Shown here piece by piece: positions 33,841-40,970 of a stretch of 41,147 bases of DNA. Made by a program: the position numbers and the translations under genes. Where the stretch lies: contig JBJXFK010000144.1 of assembly GCA_046155505.1 (NCBI GenBank), forward strand, positions 1 to 41,147, in the 5' to 3' direction. The number at the start of each line of letters is the position of its first letter. Position 1 is the stretch's first letter. This DNA is from JBJXFK01 sp046155505. Its GTDB lineage: Bacteria > Planctomycetota > Phycisphaerae > UBA1845 > Fen-1342. The notes beneath the pieces were generated by a model that ran no database searches, was not told the DNA's origin, and was given only the letters and a program-made list of their open reading frames with translations.

Positions 33841-33917
33841 GAGCGCTCGCTCCGCAGGCGTGTTTCGACGCGATGCGCGCGAAAGCCGGCATTCTGCGCG
33901 GCCGCAATCGATGTAAG

Positions 33918-34001
33918 TGGGCGGAGTAGGATTCGAACCTACGCAGGCGTTAAGCCAACGGGTTTACAGCCCGTCCCCTTTAGCCACTCGGGCATCCGCC
34001 C
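33918..34001 (-). tRNA. tRNA-Tyr (GTA)
   Basis: Class II tRNA with a long variable arm, 84 bases. On the minus strand: acceptor GGGCGGA/TCCGCCC, anticodon stem ACGGG/CCCGT around loop CTGTAAA (anticodon GTA), T-arm GTAGG-TTCGAAT-CCTAC and discriminator A. Confidence 0.96.
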
Positions 34002-34189
34002 CCCGAGACAGAACGCAGTGGTATACATGCGGTCGCGAAATGTGGCAAGGCGCACCGCTAACCGGGACGACTGTGCGAACGTCGCGCTAGCGAGCCCTTC
34101 GCCGCAACCTTGCCCCCCCGGCCCGACCTGCCTACACTGCCCACTTGGGCGGGCGGTCATCCGACCGACGCAGAAGCGGGAACGGACGA

Positions 34190-34663
34190 ATGTCAGTACA
34201 CGACGTTGTCTCATGGCCGCAGCCGCGATCTCAGACCGTTTGGTGGATTCTCGCCGTATTGCTGGCGTTCATCGCCGGCTCGGTCTGGTCGTCGCGCGAC
34301 GGCGGAATCGCGTTTCCGCAGAATGTGGCATTTGCCCAGAACGCGCCGCTGGCCGGCGGACGAGGCATCTACGCCTTTACCGGCCAATTGGATGCGAGCC
34401 GACACGGCCTTTTCATGCTCGACATCGAGCAAGGCAATGTCTGGTGCTACGAAATTGAAACCGTGGCAGGCGTAAAGAAACTCAAGCTCGTTGCCGCCCG
34501 AACGTGGCTGTACGACCGATACTTGAAGGACTTCAACTGCCTGCCGCCGACGTTTCGCGAGGTCGAGGCGATGATCGCCATCCAGCGCTCGCAGGCCGAC
34601 GACGATGCGAAATCACCCGCGGACGCGGGCAAGCCGAGGCCGGACGATTCGAAAAATCCGTGA
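34190..34663 (+). CDS. Membrane-anchored hypothetical protein, 157 aa
   Basis: A single N-terminal membrane segment (TVWWILAVLLAFIAGSVW, about residues 15-32) is followed by a soluble domain with GRGIYAFTGQLDASRHGLFM and LDIEQGNVWCYEIE, then LKLVAARTWLYDRYLKDFNC. I recall similar sequences only as unnamed planctomycete proteins; the function is unknown. The C-terminus is acidic and disordered (DDDAKSPADAGKPRPDDSK). ATG 34190 is chosen because the frame upstream is Arg/Ser-rich; the ribosome site (GGACG) is weak. The next gene follows 69 bases later in the same direction. Confidence 0.72.
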   Translation: MSVHDVVSWPQPRSQTVWWILAVLLAFIAGSVWSSRDGGIAFPQNVAFAQNAPLAGGRGIYAFTGQLDASRHGLFMLDIEQGNVWCYEIETVAGVKKLKLVAARTWLYDRYLKDFNCLPPTFREVEAMIAIQRSQADDDAKSPADAGKPRPDDSKNP

Positions 34664-34732
34664 GGGGCGTTGCGGCCATAGCGGGCAAGCGGTTAGAAGA
34701 TCAGGGCGTGACCTACTTACGAGGAGCCGATC

Positions 34733-35605
34733 GTGGCCAAGCATCTGTACTCACTGGAAGAAGCCTCCGCAAAGCTCAGCAAAGATGCGGATGGGCTCAA
34801 GGCCCTCGTGCGTGAAGGCAAGCTGCGCGAGTTTCGCGACGCCGGCAAGGTCTTCTACAAAGCCGAGGACGTCGACAAGCTCAGCGGCGGCGGCTCGAAA
34901 GACGACACCGGCGAGATCATGCTCGAAGCCGCCGAGGACGAGCTGCCCAGCCTGGCCGACATGGGCGACTCGGGCGGCGGCACGAGCGTGATCGGTCTGG
35001 CCGCGACCGGCGACGAAGACAAGCAAAAGGCCAAGAAGGAAGGCACGGTCATTTCCGCCAGCGGCATCGGCGTGTTCGATGACGATGAGCTGGAAATCGA
35101 CGCCGACCCGATGGCCAAGACACAGATCACCAGCAGCGCCGGCGGCGACGCGGTCTCGCTCGAAGGCACCGGCGGCGGCTCGGGCCTGATGGATCTGACC
35201 CGCGAGAGCGACGACACGTCGCTCGGCGCGGAGCTGCTCGACGACATTTACCCCGGCGAAGAAGACGCCGCCCCGGCCAAAGCCCCGCCGCCGCGATCAA
35301 AGGCCGCCGCGAAGGAAAGCGCGGCCCCGGTCATGCGCGAGACTTCCGCCGAACCGGAGCCGATGGTTCCGGTCAGCTACGCCGGCGCGGCGGGCGACCC
35401 GATCGAGCCGGTGCTGACCGGCGTGATGGCGGGATCGCTGCTGGTGCTGGTGATCGCGGGCAGCGTTGTCGCGGGTGTGATGCAGGGCTTTGTGCCGGAT
35501 TACGGCAAGTACCTTTCGAACAACCTGTTGATCTTTGTCGGCATCGCGCTGGGCCTGCCGCTGATCTCGGCGGGCGTCGGCTTCGCGCTGGGGCGACGCG
35601 GCTAA
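34733..35605 (+). CDS. Helix-turn-helix-like protein with C-terminal membrane segments, 290 aa
   Basis: The start is GTG at 34733 with GAGGAG 6 bases before it. The first 50 residues (LYSLEEASAKLSKDADGLKA, then FRDAGKVFYKAEDVDKL) resemble the MerR/excisionase-like DNA-binding fold. The centre (about 52-215) is acidic, low in complexity, with repeated DTGEI, SASGIGVFDDDELE, DLTRESDDTSLG patterns. The end has two membrane segments (PVLTGVMAGSLLVLVIAGSV and LLIFVGIALGLPLISAGVGF). It would be a membrane-bound protein with its HTH-like part in the cytoplasm. The role is unknown; transcription control or a scaffold are both possible. It is followed by mirror element D. Confidence 0.78.
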   Translation: MAKHLYSLEEASAKLSKDADGLKALVREGKLREFRDAGKVFYKAEDVDKLSGGGSKDDTGEIMLEAAEDELPSLADMGDSGGGTSVIGLAATGDEDKQKAKKEGTVISASGIGVFDDDELEIDADPMAKTQITSSAGGDAVSLEGTGGGSGLMDLTRESDDTSLGAELLDDIYPGEEDAAPAKAPPPRSKAAAKESAAPVMRETSAEPEPMVPVSYAGAAGDPIEPVLTGVMAGSLLVLVIAGSVVAGVMQGFVPDYGKYLSNNLLIFVGIALGLPLISAGVGFALGRRG

Positions 35606-35610
35606 CTGCG

Positions 35611-35701
35611 AATGATGAATGCAGAATGAAGAATGCAGAAACGGCGTCCGGAATCGGAGAGCCCTTCTGCATTCTGCATTCTGCATTCTTCATTCTGCAT
35701 T
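35611..35701. repeat. Mirror tandem-repeat element D (GCAGAAT / ATTCTGC)
   Basis: 23-bp perfect inverted arms at 35618-35640 and 35679-35701 with TGCAGAA, TGAAGAA, TGCAGAA order, 38-base spacer, extra units on the right arm. It starts 5 bases after the stop codon of the HTH-like gene. The arm pattern is the same as in element G. Confidence 0.85.
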
Positions 35702-35742
35702 GAAGCGTCCGACTCGACGGCGTCGCAGTTGAAGGTGAAAAC

Positions 35743-36534
35743 ATGCGTTGGATGGCATTCGTAGTCGCACTTCCCCTGCTCGGCTGCGCGAGCGGCAAGC
35801 AGGATGACATGCAGTTCCAGCTTGAGAAGACGCAGGCCGAGCGCGACCGCATGCGCCTCGCATATGAAGAAGAGTCGGCCAAGTCGCTCGCGATCGCCGA
35901 CGAATACACCAAGGCATCCGCCAAGTGGGACGTGCAGCGGGCCGAGCTTTCGGCACTGCGCCAGCGCGTGGCCGACCTCGACAAGACCAATCGTGACTTG
36001 AACGCGCTGCTCGACAAACGCGCCGCCGAGCCGATGACGCGGCCCGCGATTCCGGCGACGCCGCTGCCGGGTTCGCTCGACGCGCGGCTGAGCGAGTTCG
36101 CCAGCAAGTACAGCGGGCGCGTGATCTATGATCGCGGGCGGGCGGCGATCAGCTTTGCGAATGATCGGCTGTTCGATCCGGGCAGCGACGTGGTCAAGCG
36201 CGACGCGATCGACGCGTTCAACGAGCTGGCGACCATCGCCCGCCGCGAAGACGCGCAGACGCTCGACGTGATCGTCGTCGGGCACACCGACGATGCTGCG
36301 ATCAACAGCGACGCCACGCTGGCCAAACATCCGAGCAATTGGCATCTTTCGGTGCATCGCGCGATCGCGGTGAAAACCGTCCTCGTCGGCGGCGGAATCG
36401 ACGAACGCCGCGTCGGCGTCATGGGCTACGGCCCGACGCGCCCGGCCGGCGGCGACCGCGCGACGAATCGACGGGTGGAAGTCTATTTCGTGCTGAAAAG
36501 CGACGTGCGGTCGTTTGAGCCGGTGAGGCGGTAG
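35743..36534 (+). CDS. OmpA-like peptidoglycan-binding lipoprotein, 263 aa
   Basis: Lipoprotein signal with Cys15 (LPLLGC). A coiled-coil helix at about 22-95 (QFQLEKTQAERDRMRLAYEE and following, ending DLNALLDKR) is followed by an OmpA_C domain (about 120-255): RAAISFANDRLFDPGSDVVK, then IVVGHTDDAAIN (binding-loop Asp), and VGVMGYGPTRP with a final NRRVEVYF. OmpA_C domains bind diaminopimelate in peptidoglycan, so the protein tethers membrane to wall or anchors a Tol-like system; Tol genes are not in the window. Convergent with the NUDIX gene through mirror element E. Confidence 0.92.
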   Translation: MRWMAFVVALPLLGCASGKQDDMQFQLEKTQAERDRMRLAYEEESAKSLAIADEYTKASAKWDVQRAELSALRQRVADLDKTNRDLNALLDKRAAEPMTRPAIPATPLPGSLDARLSEFASKYSGRVIYDRGRAAISFANDRLFDPGSDVVKRDAIDAFNELATIARREDAQTLDVIVVGHTDDAAINSDATLAKHPSNWHLSVHRAIAVKTVLVGGGIDERRVGVMGYGPTRPAGGDRATNRRVEVYFVLKSDVRSFEPVRR

Positions 36535-36639
36535 AAGAGGGGCTAAACACAGAGGCACAGAGGCACAGAGGCACAGAGAATCAAAGAATGGCTCTTCAGC
36601 CTTCTCTGCGCCTCTGTGCCTCTGTGTTTAGCCCTCTTC
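36534..36639. repeat. Mirror tandem-repeat element E (CACAGAGG / CCTCTGTG)
   Basis: 23-bp perfect arms at 36540-36562 and 36612-36634, extended by GAAGAGG/CCTCTTC with one bulge, 49-base spacer. It lies exactly between convergent genes: the OmpA stop codon adjoins the left arm and the NUDIX stop codon lies inside the right arm. Likely a bidirectional transcript end. Confidence 0.85.
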
Positions 36640-37101
36640 AATTTGAATCCGCAAAAACGGCTCCGCCGTCGATCCGGGGATGATGTACTCGATGATTTCC
36701 CGAATCGCCGTTCGCTGGCCGGGCCACATGAATTCGCGCAGCGCGTCGCCCGCTGCGACCCAGCGAAATTCGGTGTGTTCGTGCGAGAGTACCACCTGCG
36801 CGTCCAGCGGGACTTCCGCCGTAAACGATGGGCACATGAGTATGCGATCCTGCGCCGCGACATAGAACGTGTTGACCTGTTCGAGTTGCCAGAATCGCAG
36901 CGGCGACAGGCCGGTTTCTTCGTGCATCTCGCGGATCGCGGCCTGCCACGCGGTTTCGCCGGCTTCGATTTTTCCGTGGACGGCCTGCCACGTCTGCGCG
37001 ATCGCCCGGCCCGGCGAGCGCAAGAGCATCAGAAATTCGATTCGGTCGGCGATGCGGCGAAAGACGTAACAGTCGATGATGTGCGCGCTGATTTCCGGCA
37101 T
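36628..37101 (-). CDS. NUDIX hydrolase, 157 aa
   Basis: Nudix box complete at residues 43-65 (GKIEAGETAWQAAIREMHEE then TGL), matching G-x5-E-x7-R-E-U-x-E-E-x-G-U; it should hydrolyse a nucleoside diphosphate-linked compound with Mg. The remaining chain is a normal single domain; the hydrolysed compound cannot be read from sequence. ATG 37101 (MPEISAHIIDCYVFRR) is preferred, as codons further upstream come from the REP-like hairpin 12 bases away. No ribosome site is visible. The stop codon lies inside mirror element E. Confidence 0.92.
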   Translation of the reverse strand: MPEISAHIIDCYVFRRIADRIEFLMLLRSPGRAIAQTWQAVHGKIEAGETAWQAAIREMHEETGLSPLRFWQLEQVNTFYVAAQDRILMCPSFTAEVPLDAQVVLSHEHTEFRWVAAGDALREFMWPGQRTAIREIIEYIIPGSTAEPFLRIQIEEG

Positions 37102-37112
37102 GCGGCACCACA

Positions 37113-37131
37113 CACCGGCTGATAGCCGGTG
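37113..37131. repeat. REP-like hairpin, copy 3, stem-compensated
   Basis: CACCGGCT-GAT-AGCCGGTG: same length, loop and CCACACG tail as copy 1, with one C-G pair turned to G-C in both arms. It lies 11 bases upstream of the NUDIX start codon, so it would fall in its leader. Confidence 0.75.
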
Positions 37132-37199
37132 CCACACGTACGAATGAATCGAGCCGCGACCGCATGGCAGCGGCTCCTCACATCCGAACCCCGAGCGCG

Positions 37200-37667
37200 T
37201 CAGTCGATCCGCACGCGCAGCGCGCCGTTCTCGACCGTGTAAACAATCCGCACCGTGTCGCCGCAGCCGAACTCGACGTTGCGCGTCGCGATTGGTGCGT
37301 CCGTGCTTTCGATGCGCAACAAACTGGTATCGTCAAACGCCGACGCCTCGAACGAGCCGATCAGCCGCGCCTCGGCTTCGCAACCGAGATCGAGGGTGCG
37401 CGTCTCGCGCGGCTCAAGCTCGGCGAAGAGCGCGTCGGTGAAATCTTCGCGCAGATTGGCATCGACGAACAATGCCTCGGCAGTCGTAGCGTTGCCCGAC
37501 GCAAATAGCCCCGGCCGCACGCTGCGCGATGTGTCGTTCACCAACTCGACCGTCACAAAGCTCGATTGCTGCGGACAGCCGCCCAGCGCGGCGATCGACA
37601 CCACGATCGCCGGCCAGAGCACGACGTTGCGGCGACCAAAGAACGAGACAAGAGCGTTTCGTCGCAT
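37200..37667 (-). CDS. Short lipoprotein, 155 aa (paralogue of next gene)
   Basis: Lipobox AALGGC, Cys31. The mature part is beta-rich: FVTVELVNDTSRSVRPGLFA at the start, then ETRTLDLGCEAEARLIGSFE and NVEFGCGDTVRIVYTVE at the end, with two cysteines that may pair. The same plan (VELVNDTS... LDC... FxCG... YxV) recurs in the gene just upstream on this strand. GAGG stands 7 bases before ATG 37667; an in-frame earlier ATG would overlap the upstream gene. The genes are 13 bases apart, so co-transcribed. No known family is recognised; an Ig-like surface or periplasmic role is a guess. Confidence 0.85.
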   Translation of the reverse strand: MRRNALVSFFGRRNVVLWPAIVVSIAALGGCPQQSSFVTVELVNDTSRSVRPGLFASGNATTAEALFVDANLREDFTDALFAELEPRETRTLDLGCEAEARLIGSFEASAFDDTSLLRIESTDAPIATRNVEFGCGDTVRIVYTVENGALRVRID

Positions 37668-37680
37668 GAGCGTGCCTCGC

Positions 37681-38157
37681 TTATTCAACATCGACCGATG
37701 TCGAAAACCCGCTGCCGTCGCGGCTAAAAGTGAACGTGATCACCTCGCCGCACTCAAAGCTGGCCGATTGCGACAGCAGGCGTTGATCGCCGTTGCCGTC
37801 GGGATCGGTGAAGTCGTCGCCGAAAATGCCGCCGGCGGTGCCGACGACGCGGACGTCGGAGCAGTCGAGTTCAACGGTCTCCTCGTCGAGCGGGCCCAGC
37901 ACGCCGCGCGACTGCACGCCGAACAGCGTGTACTTGTTTTCGTCCTGCAGGAGTTCGTCGGAGCTGAGCGCAACGTCGGAGAGGAAAATCTCGGGGTCGA
38001 GATCGGTGCTGGTGGTGTTGCGGATGATGATGGTGATTTTTCCGTCTGTGCCGCCGCCGCCGCCGCCGGGCGACAGGTCGATGACGCATCCGCCGCCGCT
38101 GAGGCCGGCGAGCGTGAACAGGCTGATGCCAAGACCGAATCGCGAGAGAGTACGCAT
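37681..38157 (-). CDS. Short lipoprotein, 158 aa (paralogue of previous gene)
   Basis: Lipobox LSGGGC, Cys24, then a Gly-rich linker (SPGGGGGGTDG). The mature domain begins KITIIIRNTTSTDLDPEIFL and ends ASFECGEVITFTFSRDG, with VELDCSDVRVVGTAGGIFGD between, the same strand pattern and two cysteines as the downstream paralogue. GGAGG stands 7 bases before ATG 38157. It is first in a two-gene unit; the region before it, shared with hutI on the other strand, holds mirror element F. Function unknown. Confidence 0.87.
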   Translation of the reverse strand: MRTLSRFGLGISLFTLAGLSGGGCVIDLSPGGGGGGTDGKITIIIRNTTSTDLDPEIFLSDVALSSDELLQDENKYTLFGVQSRGVLGPLDEETVELDCSDVRVVGTAGGIFGDDFTDPDGNGDQRLLSQSASFECGEVITFTFSRDGSGFSTSVDVE

Positions 38158-38250
38158 GGGTGAACCTCCAAAACTACGCCGGGCCGCGATTGCAGCCGCG
38201 CCGCGACAAGTATGGCCCGCTCCCAAGTGCGAAGCAAGCCGCACGCAGCG

Positions 38251-38394
38251 CGCAGTGCAAAGTGGCAAGTTCAACGTTCAAAGTGAATACCCATCGCATC
38301 AGCATGAATGGGCCACCGGGCGCGTCGCGTCCGTGGTCTTCACTTTGCACTTTGAACTTTGAACTTTGAACTTTGCATTTTGCACTTCGCACTC
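38251..38394. repeat. Mirror tandem-repeat element F (TTTGAACT / AGTTCAAA)
   Basis: The right arm at 38338-38394 holds TTTGAACT and TTTGCACT units (three TTTGAACT in tandem); the imperfect left arm at 38251-38286 holds the reverse complement. Unlike the others it lies between divergent genes, 26 bases before the hutI start codon, so it falls in the promoter region. Confidence 0.75.
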
Positions 38395-38419
38395 CCCGCG
38401 CGTGGCGTACACTGTTGGC

Positions 38420-39661
38420 ATGTTGCTTACCGACATTCGCAAGCTCTATGTCGTGCCGCGCGGGCCGGTCGCCGGGCCGCGGATGCGTGATGTGCCCGTC
38501 ATCGACGACGCGGCACTGCTGATCGAGAACGGGCGGGTCGCGTGGTTCGGACCGCAGGGCGATGCACCGTACAAGCCCGATCTGCCCCGCCACTCCGCCG
38601 GCGGCGGGTGCGTCATTCCCGGCCTGATCGACTGCCACACGCACATCCCATTCGCGGGTGATCGCTGCGGCGAATTCGTCCGGCGGCTCGGCGGCGAGAG
38701 CTATCTGGCGATCTTGCAAGCCGGTGGCGGCATTCGCGTGACCACCGCGGCGGTGCGGGCCGCGAGCGAACTCGACCTGATCGACGAAAACCTGCCGCGG
38801 CTACGACGCATGCTCGCCGACGGCGTGACCACCGCCGAGTGCAAAAGCGGCTACGGCTTGTCACCCGATCACGAATTGAAACAGCTTCGCGCAACGCGGC
38901 AACTCGCATCGCAGCAGCCGATCGAGCTCGTCGCGACGTATCTCGGCGCGCACGCCGTGCCCCACGAGTTTGACGGCCGCGCCGATGCGTTCATCGATGC
39001 GATCGGGTCCGACGCACTGCTGCGCCAAATCGCGGACGAAAAACTGGCCGAGTTCTGCGATGTTTTTTGTGATCGCGGGGCGTTCGACACGGCCCAGAGC
39101 CGTCGGCTGCTGGAGCGGGCCCGCGCGGCGGGATTGAAATTGAAACTGCACGCCGACGAGCTCGCGCAAATCGGCGCATCACGGCTCGCGGGCGAATTGC
39201 GTGCTGTTTCGGCCGATCATTTGGAAGTGATCGACGATGGCGGCATCGACGCGATGCTGGCGGGCGGTACGGTCGCGGTCGCGCTGCCCGGCACGTCGTT
39301 TTTCCTGGGCATTCACCACTGTGACGCTCGACGTATGTTGAATCGAGGCCTGCCGCTGGCGATCGGCACCGATCTGAACCCCGGATCGTGCCACATCGAG
39401 TCGCTGCCGCTGGTGATGAACATCGCCTGTTGCCAATTGCGGCTGATGCCGATCGAGGTGCTCGTTGCATGTACCGCCAACGCGGCAGCGGCGATCGCGG
39501 CACAGGATCGCATCGGTGCAATCGAGGTGGGTATGCAGGCCGACCTGACCATCGTCGCCGCGAGCAGCGTCGACGCGTGGATGTATCAGCCGGGCAGGCG
39601 GCTGGTGAGCACGGTCATCAAACGCGGCGAAGTGGTGTTGCGAATGCAGAATGCAGAATGA
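38420..39661 (+). CDS. hutI: Imidazolonepropionase, 413 aa
   Basis: Third step of histidine breakdown: 4-imidazolone-5-propionate to N-formimino-L-glutamate. Metal ligands of the amidohydrolase fold are present: HTH of DCHTHIPFAGDR, KLHADE, and the Asp of GTDLNPGS. Substrate-binding hallmarks (GGESYLAILQAGGGI, ECKSGYGL, GAHAVPHEF) also match HutI. ATG 38420 follows TTGGC and starts MLLTDIRKLYVV; 18 further codons come from repeats. The frame ends RMQNAE and stops inside mirror element G, so the repeat supplies the last codons. The other hut genes are not in the window. Confidence 0.95.
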   Translation: MLLTDIRKLYVVPRGPVAGPRMRDVPVIDDAALLIENGRVAWFGPQGDAPYKPDLPRHSAGGGCVIPGLIDCHTHIPFAGDRCGEFVRRLGGESYLAILQAGGGIRVTTAAVRAASELDLIDENLPRLRRMLADGVTTAECKSGYGLSPDHELKQLRATRQLASQQPIELVATYLGAHAVPHEFDGRADAFIDAIGSDALLRQIADEKLAEFCDVFCDRGAFDTAQSRRLLERARAAGLKLKLHADELAQIGASRLAGELRAVSADHLEVIDDGGIDAMLAGGTVAVALPGTSFFLGIHHCDARRMLNRGLPLAIGTDLNPGSCHIESLPLVMNIACCQLRLMPIEVLVACTANAAAAIAAQDRIGAIEVGMQADLTIVAASSVDAWMYQPGRRLVSTVIKRGEVVLRMQNAE

Positions 39662-39747
39662 AGAATGCAGAACGAAGACCAAGAACCGAGGATCGACCCA
39701 CATGCGACGCGTGGCCTTCTGCATTCTGCATTCTTCATTCTGCATTC
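39642..39747. repeat. Mirror tandem-repeat element G (GCAGAAT / ATTCTGC)
   Basis: 24-bp perfect arms at 39649-39672 and 39724-39747, 51-base spacer; the arm sequence equals that of element D. It lies between convergent hutI and the TlyA-like gene; the hutI stop TGA is inside the left arm and the other stop codon follows 5 bases after the right arm. Confidence 0.87.
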
Positions 39748-39752
39748 ACCGC

Positions 39753-40313
39753 CTAGCGTCGCAGCAGCCATAGAAACTCAACGTTCCCGCCGTGCCCCGT
39801 GATCGGGCTTTCGGTTTCGTTCAGGATGGTCCAGCCGAGTTGTGCGATGTCGGTGCGACAACGCGCAAGCACCTCCGGCAATCGCTCGCGCGGCAGCACG
39901 CCTCCGTCGAGTTGTGCCGGCCCCGCTTCGTAGTGCGGCTTGATGAGCGAGATCACGCGCCCGCCGGGTTTCAGCGCGCGCTGCGCCGCGGGCAGGATCA
40001 TGCGCTGCGCCGTCCAGCCGACATCGATGCTCACGATGTCGCACGGCTCGGGACAGATGAATCGCAGTGCGTTCGTACGTTCGTGTACGACCACGCGCGG
40101 GTCTTTTCGCAGGCGATAGTCAAGCACGCCATAGCCCGGATCGACGGCGTATACGCGGGCCGCCCCGTGCTGCAACAGGCAATCGACAAACCCGCCCGCG
40201 TGGCTGCCGAAATCGCACGCGGTCAGGCCGCGTACGTCGATTGCGAATCGCTCGATCGCCGCGGCCAGCTTTTCGCCGCCGCGCGAGACATAACGCGAAG
40301 CGGCGTCGCTCAC
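39753..40313 (-). CDS. TlyA/FtsJ-like rRNA methyltransferase without S4 domain, 186 aa
   Basis: TlyA-type 2'-O-ribose methyltransferase domain acting on rRNA by family. RYVSRGGEKLAAAIERF opens the domain; motif I is DFGSHAGGFVDCLLQ (about 34-48), followed by GAARVYAVDPGYGVLDYRLR, VHERTNALR, SIDVGW and ISLIKPHYEAGP near 140. TlyA proteins start with an S4 RNA-binding domain of about 60 residues; here it is absent. The GTG start (40313) overlaps the stop codon of the lipoprotein gene (GTGA), giving translational coupling; the longer frame inside that gene is not S4-like. RNA binding may come from another protein, or the target may differ. Confidence 0.88.
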   Translation of the reverse strand: MSDAASRYVSRGGEKLAAAIERFAIDVRGLTACDFGSHAGGFVDCLLQHGAARVYAVDPGYGVLDYRLRKDPRVVVHERTNALRFICPEPCDIVSIDVGWTAQRMILPAAQRALKPGGRVISLIKPHYEAGPAQLDGGVLPRERLPEVLARCRTDIAQLGWTILNETESPITGHGGNVEFLWLLRR

Positions 40314-40810
40314 GGCTTTGTCTCGACTTCTTCCTCGCTGAGCCAGTCGCCGGTCGCGGTGCGTTGCAGGATGAGCGTCTGGCGCGCGCGGGTCCACTCG
40401 ACGCCGACGCTGTCGATGCGCAGCGCTACGCTGCGGTCTTTGGCCAGCGGCGATTCCTTGCGCGTGATGCGGAACTTGGCGACGTTCGTCGTTTTCAGCG
40501 TGATGCGTTGGTCGCCGTCGACGGTCACTTCGATGCGCGCCGGGCCGGGGCCGCTGCGTTCGAGGATTTTGATGTAGGGCGGGAGCTTAGGGTCGTCCGC
40601 ATCGACGGCGGGTTTGGTGGTCGCGGTCGATTGGGTCGTCGCGGGGCCGCTGCTGGGTCGAGAGGTGGGTTGGGGCCTCGCGGCCTTCGCGTCTGCGTCC
40701 TGGGTGTCGGCGGATTTGGGTTGCGTCGCGGTGACGCCGGGGCTGGGGTTTTCGCAGCCGACGGCGATGGCGACGACCAGGCATAAGGATGCGGCAAAGC
40801 GGATGCGCAT
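40310..40810 (-). CDS. Lipoprotein, 166 aa, coupled to methyltransferase
   Basis: Lipobox AIAVGC, Cys19, then a disordered Thr/Pro/Ala-rich linker (residues 20-75, with STRPSSGPATTQ-like pieces), and a C-terminal beta-domain LPPYIKILERSGPGPARIEV, ITLKTTNVAKFRITRKE and a final GDWLSEEEVETKP. I do not recognise the family. AGGAG stands 8 bases before ATG 40810. The stop codon overlaps the start of the methyltransferase gene by 4 bases (GTGA). The pairing of an exported lipoprotein with an rRNA methyltransferase is functionally unexplained. The 240 bases upstream hold no gene I can support. Confidence 0.85.
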   Translation of the reverse strand: MRIRFAASLCLVVAIAVGCENPSPGVTATQPKSADTQDADAKAARPQPTSRPSSGPATTQSTATTKPAVDADDPKLPPYIKILERSGPGPARIEVTVDGDQRITLKTTNVAKFRITRKESPLAKDRSVALRIDSVGVEWTRARQTLILQRTATGDWLSEEEVETKP

Positions 40811-40935
40811 GGCAGTTCTCCTGCGGCGTACCGTTTTGTACACGCGAGCGGCGACGGGGTCACGTTGGTGGGGTGGGTCCGCGAATTTTGATCGCACGCG
40901 GGCGGAGCCAAAGGTCGCGGCCGCGCGGCGCAAGA

Positions 40936-40970
40936 TCGCAGCCGAGGGCGCAGGTTCGCAGCCGAGGGCG
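40936..40970. repeat. 15-bp direct repeat, 20-base period
   Basis: TCGCAGCCGAGGGCG occurs at 40936-40950 and again at 40956-40970 in the non-coding stretch before the lipoprotein gene. Role unknown. Confidence 0.6.

Noticed and set aside
33832..34458. Plus-strand frame with GRSRIRTYAGVKPTGLQPVP
   Set aside because: Antisense translation of tRNA-Tyr, then an overlap with the real gene at 34190 in another frame.
39642..39747. CRISPR-like appearance of the repeats in elements D, E and G
   Set aside because: Units are 7-8 bp without unique spacers between them, arms face each other, and no cas genes are present.
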